A stretch of 64,000 bases of DNA from Monoplex corrugatus. Taxonomy: Eukaryota > Mollusca > Gastropoda > Littorinimorpha > Ranellidae. The position numbers were made by a program, and so were the translations under genes. This document shows, piece by piece, positions 24,613 through 37,489 of this stretch. Position 1 is the first letter of the stretch. Each line of letters opens with the position of its first letter. The notes under the pieces were generated by a model. It saw only the letters and a list, made by a program, of their open reading frames with translations, did no database searches and was not told the origin of the DNA. Location: the NCBI GenBank assembly GCA_030674185.1, contig CM060312.1, positions 5,638,528 through 5,702,527 of the forward strand. The letters run 5' to 3'.

Positions 24613-26020
24613 TGAGAAATGAATCAGGGACATATTTGTTACACCTGACTGTGACTGAAAATTTAATGTGTTCACATGGACAAATCCCATTGCATTACTT
24701 TACCATTCAAGTTCATTTTACAGGAGACAAAGCAGATTGTTTTATCATAAATGACAACCAAGCTCTGTTACACATCTTCTTCTATATTTTGATAATGAAA
24801 AATCTACCTTCCCCTGACTCCATGTTTTAACAAGAGAAGCTTCTATATCAACCCTTTGACCATCTAACCTTATCCACCAACTGCAAAACGTTAACCATTT
24901 AACTTGCTCTCCTTATTGATGGAGTTAATGGGTTGAAAAGACATGTCTATAACTCTACTAACAGCAGCTAGCTTCAACTCTTCCATCTTTTAATGCTATT
25001 CTTCTATTGTTTAATGTATAAAGTCTGTTTAAGAAACACACCCTGTGATTAACCTGAGCCATGTACATCTCCTTTATGTTCAAATTTTACCCCTTCTATT
25101 CGTACTGTGCTTTCTTTGCTATTCACCAGTCTAGCTCAAATCTGTTCAAACTCTGAAAACGAAGCATGTGGTAATTTCACATGAAGATGAGATAAAACTA
25201 TGTATTCTGTGAGTGTGTTCCTGTCTTTTAACTTTTTAATCCACACATGTTCACCTAGACACACATATACAACATCAGCCTGGATGTTAGTGTTCAACAT
25301 GTATGTCATCAATCAATGTACACTAGCAATGCAGTACATGTTCCATGTTACTGGTACCCTGCTTTTCTGCAATGCTGTAACTAGATCATAGTGGATGGGG
25401 TAAACCAGTTATGAAATGCAATCCTTATCTCATCCAGCTAGGCTGCTATTGTTATTGTTAATGTTACTGTTGCTTAAAGCCCAGTCAACTGAACAGAGCT
25501 ATTTCAGGGCTATAACCAGAGGTAATTCTGACCTTACTGTAGACTGGGATAAACCAACCATTATCAACACTATGAGCTTTTGTTACCAAAATAAAGAGTT
25601 AAGCAATAGCGCCTGACCTCTTGACTCTTTTTCGACAATGCTCAATAACACGTACACACACTAACTTTTCTGTTGATATAAATAAAAAAAAAGTCCAAAC
25701 TGCTAGAGCTTTTCTGTAAGAGGGGGTAGGGTGGGGACTGGAAGGACAGGGAAGGGGGATTATTTGACAAAAGACATGACACAGAGAGATAACAGCGAGA
25801 CTAACAGAGAGACTACATGAAGGACATAGGCAACAGCTAACAGAGTGGACCGCGCAGCACCAACCTCTCTGGGAACCATGGTGTAATCCAAGCCTTGCTT
25901 TAGAATTCAACAAGGACACACACACACACACACACGCACAGAGTGTTAGACAGACCGACCGGCATTCTCTGTAAGCCATGGCCTCTGACTGCTCCTGAGT
26001 GGGTGTTGTTCACAGCCAGG

Positions 26021-26084
<64 letters not shown>

Positions 26085-27040
26085 TGTATTCTTTAAAAAA
26101 TCACTATGCTGCTGTGTACACATTTACACTTCTCTTCTTAAAAGAACATTATGGTATTGTGCTGCGAGTCACTCCAAATTATCAGCATGTTTGCAGGTGA
26201 CAAGCAAAAGCAATCAAGTGTGTCATGTGAGAAAAGAAATCTCACTCCCATGACCTAGCTTCATGTTAACAATAAGTTGGCACCTATTTGCACCAATTTG
26301 AAACATATCTTAATGATGAAAATAAACTGTCATGTAACTTAAAGCCATCTGAACGGACAGAGTTATACACACATACATATATGCAAGTGAACTAAATAAT
26401 AGTGACCAATCAAACATAATTACTGTTGACATAGTGCTTATTGTGTGAGAAAAAAACCCCAACAATAATACACTGCAATGTTAGCACTTGATTATATGTG
26501 AGTAAACAATTATATCGCGACAACTTATCAAACACAGCTACTGATGATATGGTACTTGATGTGTGAAAAATAGACATTGTAGTGTTGACCGACAGTGAGC
26601 AAACTAATGAATAACAATCTGTGACACACAGCTATTGATAATATGATATTTAGTGCATGAAAAAGAGACATCCTACTGTTAACTCCTGAATTTCTTGTTC
26701 CAGATATTTTGTATTATTTTCCACATAAAATATCCAACACCATTTCCAAATACATAACCAAACAAAGGCGAAATTTTCATTAATCTGACCTTATCAGTTA
26801 CAATACAAGAATATCATGCATCATTACAACCTACATAATCTAAGCCTGCTTTGTGCTTCCTGACCATTTTCTATTTGCTTGGACTGACAAAAGCCATCAT
26901 TTATCATCTGAGAAAAAAATATGCAGTTGTTGAAGTCATTTCTTTTTCAATAAACATTAATCTAGTAACAAACTAACATTCAATCTATGGTGATCATCAC
27001 ATCAACAGTTTGAAGTCAAGTCCACAAGCCAACAAACGAA
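24613..27040. other. Intron sequence with minor repeats
   Basis: It holds a degenerate TTAA-type foldback around 24850-24940, a fragment of the 550-bp repeat family near 25465-25520 (TTAAAGCCCAGTCAACTG), and CA runs at 25917-25936 and 26024-26081. No exon is recognised. Confidence 0.6.
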
Positions 27041-27042
27041 TT

Positions 27043-27245
27043 AATGCATCAGATACAAACACAGAAATTCAGCAGATAAAAAACACGTTATGAATTACTG
27101 CATCAGATACAAACACAGAAATTCAGCAGATAAAAAACACGTTACGAATTACTGCATCAGATACAAACACAGAAATTCAGCAGATAAAAATCACATTACT
27201 AATTACTGCATCAGATACAAATACAGAAATTCAGCAGATAAAAAA
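27043..27245. repeat. 54-bp tandem repeat, ~4 copies
   Basis: Units contain GCATCAGATACAAACACAG and AAATTCAGCAGATAAAAAAC with period 54. Confidence 0.9.
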
Positions 27246-27344
27246 CAAACAAATAAATAAATGAATGAATAAAATCAGCGCAGACACAAACAGGCAATGA
27301 AAAATATTTTCTGTATAAAATTTACGTATAGATAATTTTTGTAA

Positions 27345-28440
27345 AACATCTATGTCCACATCATCATTTTCTGTATTATGTCTATGTCCACATCATCATT
27401 TTCTGTATTATGTCCATATCCACATCATTATTTTCTGTGTTATGTCTATGTCCACATCATTATTTTCTGTATTATGTCCATATCCACATCATTATTTTCT
27501 GTATTATGTCTATGTCCACATCATTATTTTCTGTGTTATGTCTATGTCCACATCATTATTTTCTGTATTATGTCCATATCCACATCATTATTTTCTGTAT
27601 TATGTCCATATCCACATCATTATTTTCTGTGTTATGTCTATGTCCACATCATTATTTTCTGTATTATGTCCATATCCACATCATTATTTTCTGTGTTATG
27701 TCTATGTCCACATCATCATTTTCTGTATTATGTCCATATCCACATCATTATTTTCTGTGTTATGTCTATGTCCACATCATTATTTTCTGTGTTATGTCTA
27801 TGTCCACATCATTATTTTCTGTATTATGTCCATATCCACATCATCATTTTCTGTATTATGTCTATGTCCACATCATTATTTTCTGTATTATGTCTATGTC
27901 CACATCATTATTTTCTGTATTATGTCCATATCCACATCATCATTTTCTGTATTATGTCCATATCCACATCATTATTTTCTGTATTATGTCCATATCCACA
28001 TAATTATTTTCTGTATTATGTCTATATCCACATAATTATTTTCTGTATTATGTCTATATCCATGTCATCATTTTCTGTATTGTGTCTATGTCCACATCAT
28101 TATTTTCTGTATTAAATCTATGTCCACATTATTTTCTGTACTAAATCATGTCCACATCATTATTTTCTGTACTAAATCTATATCCACATCATTATTTTCT
28201 GTACTAAATCTATGTCCACATCATTATTTTCTGTACTAAATCTATGTCCACATCATTATTTTCTGTACTAAATCTATGTCCACATCATTATTTTCTGTAC
28301 TAAATCTATGTCCACATCATTAGTTTCTGTACTATATCTATGTCCACATCATTATTTTCTGTACTAAATCTATGTCCACATCATTAGTTTCTGTACTAAA
28401 TGTATGTCCATATCAATATTTTCTGTACTAAATCTACGTC
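27345..28440. repeat. 32-bp minisatellite, ~34 units
   Basis: Units contain CATCATTATTTTCTGTATTA and TGTCTATGTCCA, with two alternating variants (CTATGTCC and CCATATCC). Units after 28110 change to TACTAAATC. Open frames in all three plus frames are artefacts of the period. Confidence 0.96.
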
Positions 28441-29360
28441 CACCTCACCATTACCAACAGAGCTGTCGTAACAGTGTTTAGATGTACATTACTGTAATCC
28501 TATGGCTGCCCCACAAACAAGATAAAGGCTTCCTTCTTCTTCACAATTAACTTCACAATGCACATATCCTTTCCTTCCATTATGCCAGCAGAAGAGATCT
28601 TGTAAAAATGTGTTGATATGTGCTGTCAGCTCTATGACATATTTCATTAAGTATGAACAGTTTTTCAGTGTCAGCTCTCAGCTTGCTCAAGAGGACACCA
28701 TCATACTTGAATTATTTCACAAGCAAAATCTCTCATCCACCATGAGGTGAAATAAAACCATAAGTATGTGCTGGGTAACATCTGCTGTATAAGTAGATAC
28801 AGTTACTCATGACGCAAATCATGATCAGGTGTCTAAAAAGGTTGTTGCTCTTTTTTTTAATTTTTTACCTGCCTACCCACAGTATCTAGCATGAATCAAC
28901 CACGACAGTATAACTACAATTTGGGACAGAAGGCTGACAGATTCAGACGACAACTGTAGACAGCTACATCTCACTAGTCATCTCTAGTCAATCATTCTGC
29001 TGGTGTCTGGTGACTTTTTGACGTCATGTTATTAGCTACCAGCACAGAATATGTATTATTTTTGAAAACTACCTGATAGGAATTTGACGCTACTTTTTTC
29101 AACTAATATTATTTTGTGACAGCAAGTAACTGTGGATACATTATTTTGTCACACTGAGTGAGTAGGAATCAAAGTCAGTCTAGTTTCATCACATTCTTAA
29201 CATGTGGTTAAATAATGTAAACAGCAGAGGTTGATACTTCTCACAAACAATTCTGTTCAAGTCTATGATACATAAACACATAGCTAGACATTATTATGTA
29301 TTATTATGTATATCAATAATTTTGTATTTTGTAAACAATCACATGGCTATTAACACTTTT
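28441..29360. other. Unassigned intron sequence
   Basis: Nothing recognisable as gene, RNA or mobile element. Confidence 0.5.
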
Positions 29361-29365
29361 ATGTA

Positions 29366-29658
29366 AGAATACTGCGGTTAAACTTAAGCCAATCATACAG
29401 AATAGTTAATGCTATTTTAAACATGAAATGTTAATGTTGGATACAAATCTACCCTACAGGATGGAGAATACTGCGGTTAAACTTAAGCCAATCATACAGA
29501 ACAGTTAATGCTATTTTAAACATGAAATGTTAATGTTGGATACAAATCTACCCTACAGGATGGAGAATACTGCGGTTAAACTTAAGCCAATCATACAGAA
29601 TAGTTAATGCTATTTTAAACATGCAATGTTAATGTTGGATACAAATCTACCCTACAGG
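29366..29658. repeat. 99-bp tandem repeat, 3 copies
   Basis: Three near-identical 99-bp units begin GAATACTGCGGTTAAACTTA at 29367, 29466 and 29565. Confidence 0.93.
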
Positions 29659-30799
29659 AGATACAGACACTTGATTCTACCATCTAGAAGGTGTACACAA
29701 AGACAGCCAGCGATACATAGACTTCAGGAAAACGAGAAAGCTATACACGTAGTTCAAGGAAGGGAGATAATTCTATACTCTATGTATACAGCTAGAGCCT
29801 GAAATGAAACCTTGACTCAAACTGCAGAATCACGACTCATGCATGTCAAGCTCAACCAACCAGAACTGCTGTAACATCCCCGGCTGCGGCATGCAGCACC
29901 AGCAACGTAGGCTTCTAGTACAGGCAAGCCTCTGGAATAATCACACCCACCCCTATCTCGCCCAACCAGGTGACCGACCCAGGTACGTACAAGCCTGACT
30001 TAGCCTATCCCCAAGTGGGCAGACAGACCTACGTCAGGATGATTAACATGCAACAAACATATGGGATCGTTTCCAGAAACGTTGTACAACCAAAGACAAG
30101 GGGCAAAGAACCAAGAATAGACGAGACAACATATCCAAGAAGGACTCCGCTACAAAGACTGAAGCCCTGCATGATAACGGCAGAAGGCTGACACAACCTG
30201 AAAGTGGCCACAGCTACAACTGCCACAGTGAAGAAAGAACCACAAGCAAAGAGGATCAAGACACAATCATGCAGGCCTCCAATGACAGACACAAGGGACA
30301 GGATCTGACAGAAATTCTAAAGGCACAGACAGGTCAATGTTAAAAACACCTTAACTGTTTGAATAAAAAAGAGAAGACGAGAAAAAAAAAAAAAAAAGGA
30401 GCTGCAGCACGGATGAATATTCATGCATTACAAATAATGAGTGCTCATGCATTATATAAAGCAATGATGCTGTCATATAACAATAAACAATATCAAACTG
30501 TAAACTTTAACTGCTAGGCAAAAAAACAAACAAACAAATTCTTAACATTATTTCATGCAACTGTACCTGCTAAGCAAACTACAAATCCATAACATTAGTT
30601 CATGCGACTGTCTTTCAGTTCAAAATACTGATCTTATCTATCTTGAGCTAGTTTCCTTTGCAATAACTCAACTGGTTTTAAGCAGCCTATCAAAAGCAAA
30701 ACTGCAGAATTTCATAAACTTAGTACATATACTGTTCTTGAAATAAATATAAGTGCAAGCCTTTTTTTTGGGGGGGGGGGGGGGAGGGGGGCAGTCTGT
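29659..30799. other. Unassigned intron sequence
   Basis: A less AT-rich segment (29880-30330) may be an old element but shows no identifiable domain. A G-run of about 25 bases interrupted once is seen near 30769-30791. Confidence 0.45.
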
Positions 30800-31510
30800 A
30801 AGATGTTTGCAGATACAGAATTAGGGGTGGAACTGTGAAAAGTCTGCTGATAGGGAATTAGGGGTGGGACTGTGATATGTCGGTTGACAGGGAATTAGGG
30901 GTGGGACTGTGATAAGTCTGCTGATAGGGGATAAGTCTGTCGATAGGGAATTAGGGGTGGGACTGTGATATATATTGTTGACAGGGAATCAGGGGTGGGA
31001 CTGTGATAAGTCTGTTGACAGGGGATAAGTCTATCGACAGGGAATTAGGGGTGGGACTATGATAAATCTGTTGACAGGGAATTAGGGGTGGGACTGTGAT
31101 AAGTCTGTTGACAGGGAATTAGGGGTGGGACTGTGATATGTCTGTTGACAGGGAATTAGGGGTGGGACTGTGATATGTCTGTTGACAGGGAATTAGGGGT
31201 GGGACTGTGATAAGTCTGTTGACAGGGAATTAGGGGTGGGACTGTGATATGTTTGTTGACAGGGAATTAGAGGTGGGACTGTGATACGTCTGTTGACAGG
31301 GAATTAGGGGTGGGACTGTGATAAGTCTGTTGACAGGGAATTAGGGGTGGGAATGTGATAAGTCTGTTGACAGGGAATTAGAGGTGGGACTGTGATAAGT
31401 CTGTTGACAGGGGATAAGTCTGTCGACAGGGAATTAGGGGCGGAACTGTGACAAGTATGTTGACAGAGAATTAGGGGTGGGACTGTGATACGTCTGCTGA
31501 CAGGGAATTA
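30800..31510. repeat. 37-bp minisatellite, ~19 units
   Basis: Units contain GACAGGGAATTAGGGGTGGG and ACTGTGATAAGTCTGTT. It is followed by an imperfect TAG trinucleotide run (31510-31565). Confidence 0.95.
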
Positions 31511-31828
31511 GTAGCAATAGCAGTAGTAGTAGTATAGTAGTAGTAGTAGTGGTAGTAGTAGTATATGGGTTGTGCATCTGCTTTGCCTGTAACTGAAGGG
31601 AATAGTCTGGTATAGTTTATTTGACTGGATGGCATTTGTTTGTTTGTTCATTTGTTTGTTCATTTGTTTATTTTTCCAATCACAGTTAAGCAACAGAAGT
31701 TACACCTGCTTTATGATTTTACAGAATCAGATTTTACCTTTTCATCTGGAAAGGCAGTTGTCTCCTTTTTCTCAAATTAGATACAGATGTTGTTGCACAC
31801 AAGATCAAGTAATGACGTGAACAGGTAT

Positions 31829-31978
31829 TTAACCCTTTGACTCCAGCACCCCGTCCACCAGCATCCTGCATTGTCAACCATGAAGGCAAAGCAAAAACCT
31901 AACCCTTTGACTCCCTCATCCTATCCACCAGCTTCCTGCAGGAAGCTGGTGAACAGGATGAGGGAGTCAAAGGGTTAA
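31829..31978. mobile_element. TTAA-type foldback MITE, copy 3
   Basis: It begins TTAACCCTTTGACTCC and ends GGGAGTCAAAGGGTTAA, with an internal palindrome CAGCTTCCTGCAGGAAGCTG. This is the best-preserved copy and shows the family's ends. Confidence 0.82.
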
Positions 31979-32790
31979 GCTTTTGCAGTCAGTGGATAGA
32001 ATACAGGAGTCAAATGCTTAAAGAAATGTTTATAGCAATATTTTTTTAAGTTAACATTCGTAATGTGATCATAGACAAGGCCTATCAAGATTATTTCAAC
32101 TGAAGGGCAAACAACAATAGACATCTAGGACTAACTATGCAGTATGTGCACATGAAAATAGACAGAGGTGTTTTGATAATCTTCTTGCACATTTGACTTC
32201 ATATGTTCAAATTGGTGACGAGAGCAGAGTTTTGATTTGAAAAGAAGTATAACAACATCTACCCTGCCAATTATTCCACTACAGTCAAATCTGAACATAG
32301 TGTACCTTGGTCTAACAAAAACAAAGCTGATTTAAAAAGACTACATCCCAGAGGAGTTTGGAAAGGGGCAAGAGAGATAAAACTGTGTGTTCAGTATGGG
32401 CCAATAAAGAATTATTATCACTTGTTTTGATGATGATGCTCACTAGTTTTGGACCACAACATACGCCTCAAAATCTTCACTTTGTTTTAATGCCTACCAC
32501 TGAACGGAACAAACAGTGCATTCATGAACACCTCAAAGAACCACAACAAGGCAAAAACACAAAAACAACCCACCCCTAACTATATAAAACAACCAACCAA
32601 CCAAACAGCAGAAGGAAACAAAAAGTCAAGAAGGGAGGCAACCTACAGTGTGCAGACGACTGAAGCAGACATGCGGGAAGAGAGAGGGAGCAAGGACAGA
32701 CGTTGCACAAGCACTCCAAGCAAAGCTGGTGGAGCGGCAGGTGGTAAAGCTAGGACAACCAGGGCCTGAAACAGGGGACAGTACCACGGC
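31979..32790. other. Unassigned intron sequence
   Basis: No exon, RNA or mobile element recognised. Confidence 0.5.
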
Positions 32791-32794
32791 CTAT

Positions 32795-33690
32795 TGTTTT
32801 CCACTGACTCAGTATTTACACCACAGCCCATTGTTTCCCACTGACTTAGTATTTACACCAAAGCCCATTGTTTTCCACTAATTATTTACACCAAAGCCCA
32901 TTGTTTTCCATTGCCTTAGTATACCAAAGCCCACTGTTTTCCACTGACTTGTATTTACACCAAAGCCCACCCGTTTTCCACTGCCTTTGTATACCAAAGC
33001 CCATTGTTTTCCACTGACAGTATTTAAACCAAAGCCATTGTTTTCCATTGCCTTAGTACACCAAAGCCCATTGTTTTCCACTGACTCAGTATTTACACCA
33101 AAGCCCATTGTTTTCCACTGACTCAGTATTTACACCAAAGCCCATTGTTTTCCATTGCCTTAGTACACCAAAGCCCACTGTTTTCCACTGACTCAGTATT
33201 TACACCAAAGCCCATTGTTTTCCACTGACTCAGTATTTACACCAAAGCCCATTGTTTTCCACTGACTCAGTATTTACACCAAAGCCCACTGTTTTCCACT
33301 GACTCAGTATTTATACCAAAGCCCACTGTTTTCCACTGACTCAGTATTTATACCAAAGCCCACTGTTTTCCACTGACTCAGTATTTATACCAAAGCCCAT
33401 TGTTTTCCACTGACTCAGTATTTACACCAAATCCCATTATTTTCCACTGACTCAGTATTTATACCAAAGCCCATTGTTTTCCACTGACTCAGTATTTACA
33501 CCAAAGCCCATTGTTTTCCACTGACTCAGTATTACACCAAAGTCCACTGTTTTCCATTGACTCAGTATACCAAAGCCCAATATTTTCCACTGACTCAGTA
33601 CACCAAAGCCCACTGTTTCCCACCGACTCAGTATTTACACCAAAGCCCACTGTTTCCCACTGACTCAGTACTATACTCCAATCCCCCTTA
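32795..33690. repeat. 37-bp minisatellite, ~25 units
   Basis: Units contain ACTGACTCAGTATTTACACC and AAAGCCCATTGTTTTCC. Confidence 0.95.
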
Positions 33691-33754
33691 CTTTCTCAAC
33701 TTGATTTCCTGACCCTGTCAGCATTGCCAGTACACATGGTCTAGACATCATCTT

Positions 33755-35620
33755 TCATTTCCCGCTGTGTCAGTTACACCATCCCTCTTTCTCCCTGTGT
33801 TATACTACCATCCCTGTTTTCCCACTGTGTCAATATCACCATCCCTCTTTTCCCACTGTGTCAATACCATCATCCCTCTTTTCCCACTGTGTCAATCCCT
33901 TTTTTCCCACTGTGTCAATATCACCATCCCTCTTTTCCCACTGTGTCAATATCACCATCCCTTTTTTCCCACTGTGTCAATATCACCATCCCTTTTTTCC
34001 CACTGTGTCAATATCACCATCCCTTTTTTCCCACTGTGTCAATATCACATCCCTCTTTTCCCACTGTGTCAATGTCACCATCCCTTTTTTCCCACTGTGT
34101 CAATATCACCATCCCTTTTTTCCCACTGTCAATATCACATCCCTTTTTTCCCACTGTGTCAATATCACCATCCCTTTTTTCCCACTGTGTTAATATCACA
34201 TCCCTCTTTTCCCACTGTGTCAATATCACCATCCCTCTTTTCAAACTGTGTCAATGTCACCATCCCTCTTTTCCCACTGTGTCAATATCACCATCCCTCT
34301 TTTCCCACTGTGTCAATACCATCATCCCTCTTTTCACACTGTGTCAATATCACCATCCCTCTTTTCCCACTGTGTCAATATCACCATCCCTCTTTTCCCA
34401 CTGTGTCAATATCACCATCCCTTTTTTCACACTGTGTCAATATCACCATCCCTCTTTTCCCCACTGTCAATATCACCACTTCTCTTTTCCCACTGTGTCA
34501 ATATCACCATCCCTCTTTTCCCACTGTGTCAATATCACCATCCCTCTTTTCCCACTGTGTCAATATCACCACTTCTTTTTTCCCACTGTGTCAATATCAC
34601 ATCCCTCTTTTCCCACTGTATCAATATCACCACTTCTTTTTTCCCACTGTGTCAATATCACATCCCTCTTTTCCCACTGTGTCAATATCACCACTTCTTT
34701 TTTCCCACTGTGTCAATATCACATCCCTCTTTTCCCACTGTGTCAATATCACCACTTCTTTTTTCCCACTGTGTCAATATCACCATCCCTCTTTTCCCAC
34801 TGTGTCAATATCACCACTTCTTTTTTCCCACTGTGTCAATATCACTTCTTTTTTCCCACTGTGTCAATATCACCATCCCTCTTTTCCCACTGTGTCAATA
34901 TCACCACTTCTTTTTTCTCACTGTGTCAATATCACCATCCCTCTTTTCCCACTGTGTCAATATCACCACTTCTTTTTTCCCACTGTGTCAATATCACATC
35001 CCTCTTTTCCCACTGTGTCAATATCACCATCCCTCTTTTCCCACTGTGTCAATACCATCATCCCTCAATAATGCGATCCCTCTTTTCCCACCAGATTAAC
35101 AAGGCTATCCCTCTTTTCCCCCATTTCCATCATGCTACCCGTCTTTTCCCACCAAGTTAATAAGGCTATCCCTCTTTTCCCACAATTTCAATAATGCTAT
35201 ATCCCTCTTTTCCCACCAACTTAATAAAGCTACCTTACCATTTCAATCATGCTATCCCTCTTTTCCCACCGTGTTAATAAGGCTATCCCTCTTTTCCCAC
35301 CAGTTCAATCAGGCTATCGCTCTTTTCCCAGTTTTTTTTATAAAGCTATCGCTCTTTTCCCACTGTTTTTTTTATAAAGCTATCGCTCTTTTCCCACCAT
35401 GTTAATAATGCTATCCCTCTTTTCCCACCATTTTATGAGGCTATCCCTCTTTTATCACCATTTTATTAATGCTATCCCTCTTTTCTCACTACATCAATAA
35501 AGATATCCCTCTTTCCCCACCATGCAAATAATGCTATCCTTCTTTTCCCACTGTGTCAGGACAGCTACCCCTCTTTTCCCATTGTGCTGCTAATGCCATC
35601 CCTCTTTTCTCAATGTGATG
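33755..35620. repeat. 31-bp pyrimidine-rich minisatellite, ~55-60 units
   Basis: Units contain CACTGTGTCAATATCACCAT and CCCTCTTTTCC; the part after 35050 is diverged (GTTAATAAGGCTATCCC variants). All three plus frames are open for hundreds of codons because no unit variant contains a stop, but these are not proteins. Confidence 0.96.
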
Positions 35621-36104
35621 TCCATTTCCCTTTTGTTTCACAATGTTGGTATCACCACCTTCCTTCCCTCTCGCTTAAATAACAAAAACATTCCTAGTGA
35701 ATTTACATGAAACTCCCACATATACGTTATCACCAAGATTCAGGTTCTTTGTATTGTGTGCATCTCAAAAACAAAAATTTTGACATAAAAAAGCAAGAGA
35801 GCAAGAGACAGGAGAGGGAGAGAGAGAAAGAGACAGACAGAGAGAGAGAGAGAGACAGAAACAGAGACACAGGAAGAGAGAATGTGCAATGCAGGGGAAG
35901 GAGGTGGGGGAATGGGGAATGAAGGAGAGAGTGTCGACTGCTCTTACAAGTCTCACTAAGCATGCATACACTCTTTTTCATACTGACATGATTATTGGCT
36001 TATATACCTCCCCCCCTCCCCAACTCCCACCCACCACTTCACCCTCAAACCACTAATGAGGGGGGTAGAACAGAAAAAAAAAGTTAAGCCATATGAATGA
36101 TACT

Positions 36105-36890
36105 TTCTGAATACTTTGGCTGAAAATGGGGTAGGCCCATTCAAAATTATGCTGTCATCCGAAAATGGGATAGGTTCATTCAAAATTACACTCTCGTCTG
36201 AAAATGGGGTAGGTCCATTTAAAATCATACTGTCAAGTAAAAATGGGGAAGCCCATTTCAAAATTATATGATAATCTAAAAATGGGGATGGTCTATTTAA
36301 AACTAGTCATCTGAAAATGGGGTAGGTCCATTTAAAATTATACAGTCATCTGAAAATGGGGTAGGTCCATTTAAAATTATACAGTCATCTGAAAATGGGG
36401 TATGCCCATTTGAAATTATAGTCATCTGAAAATGGGGTAGGCACATTTGAAATTATAATAATCATCTGAAAATTGGGTAAGCCCAATCCAAAATTATACA
36501 GTCATCTAAAAGTGGGGTAGGTCCACTTACAATTACACAATCTAAAAATGAGGTAGGTCCATTTAAAATTATACAGTCATATGAAAATGGGGTAGACACA
36601 TTTGAAATCATAATCTGAAAATTATACAATCATCTAAAAATGAGGTAGGTCCATTTACAATTATATAATCATCTAAAAATGGGGTATGTCCATTTCAAAA
36701 TTATACGGTCATCTAAAAATGGGGTAGGTCCATTTAAAATTATACAGTCATCTAAAAATGGGGTATGTCCATTTCAAAATTATACGGTCATCTAAAAATG
36801 GGGTAGGTCCATTTCAAAATTATACGGTCATCTAAAAATGGGGTAGGTCCATTTCAAAATTATACGGCATCTAAAAATGGGGTAGGTCCA
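36105..36890. repeat. ~40-bp minisatellite
   Basis: Units contain CATCTAAAAATGGGGTAGGT and CCATTTCAAAATTATACGGT. About 19 units, more uniform at the high-coordinate end. Confidence 0.94.
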
Positions 36891-37192
36891 GTCGCTTGCT
36901 ATGTCCAACTATTTGTGACACCGCTGTCACCAGACCATTTTTTTGGTTAACATTATGATGCTGCCATAGAATCCCCCCGGTCAGTCGTGCCAATGACAGA
37001 ATGGTTGCAGAACTACAGACCCTCTCCACCTACGTTCCCTGGTTGCCACGCTCTATAAATATCATGCCAAACAACCAGCCAGCGGGGATGAGGTGGGTGG
37101 TGAGGAGAGGGCACGGGGTGGACGAAACAGACTGGACAAAACACAATGGAAATCAACACACACACACAAAAACAAAAAGGAAAGAGGAGGGA

Positions 37193-37319
37193 TTGTGTGT
37201 TTGTGGGGTGTGTGTGTGTGTGTTGTGTGTGTGTGTGTGTGTGGGGTTTGTGTGTGTTGTGTTGGTGTGTGTTGTGTGTTGTGTGTGTGTGTGTGTGTGT
37301 GTGTGTTGTGTGTGTGTGT

Positions 37320-37359
<40 letters not shown>

Positions 37360-37364
37360 TGGTG

Positions 37365-37462
<98 letters not shown>

Positions 37463-37483
37463 TGTGTGTGTGTTGTGTGTGTG
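37193..37483. repeat. (GT)n microsatellite, ~290 bp
   Basis: Interrupted GT repeats. The mirror CA frames are artefacts. Confidence 0.95.
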
Positions 37484-37489
37484 GAAGGG

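Noticed and set aside
27352..28115. Three overlapping frames of 197-245 codons
   Set aside because: A 32-bp tandem unit without stops gives the same peptide in all frames; no sign of selection on one frame.
29880..30330. Possible small gene in a GC-richer stretch (frame of 73 codons at 29970)
   Set aside because: No domain, splice context or similarity recognised; open length is within chance.
33767..35160. Frames of 434 and 423 codons rich in HHPSFPTVSI
   Set aside because: A 31-bp satellite cycling through all frames; not a protein.
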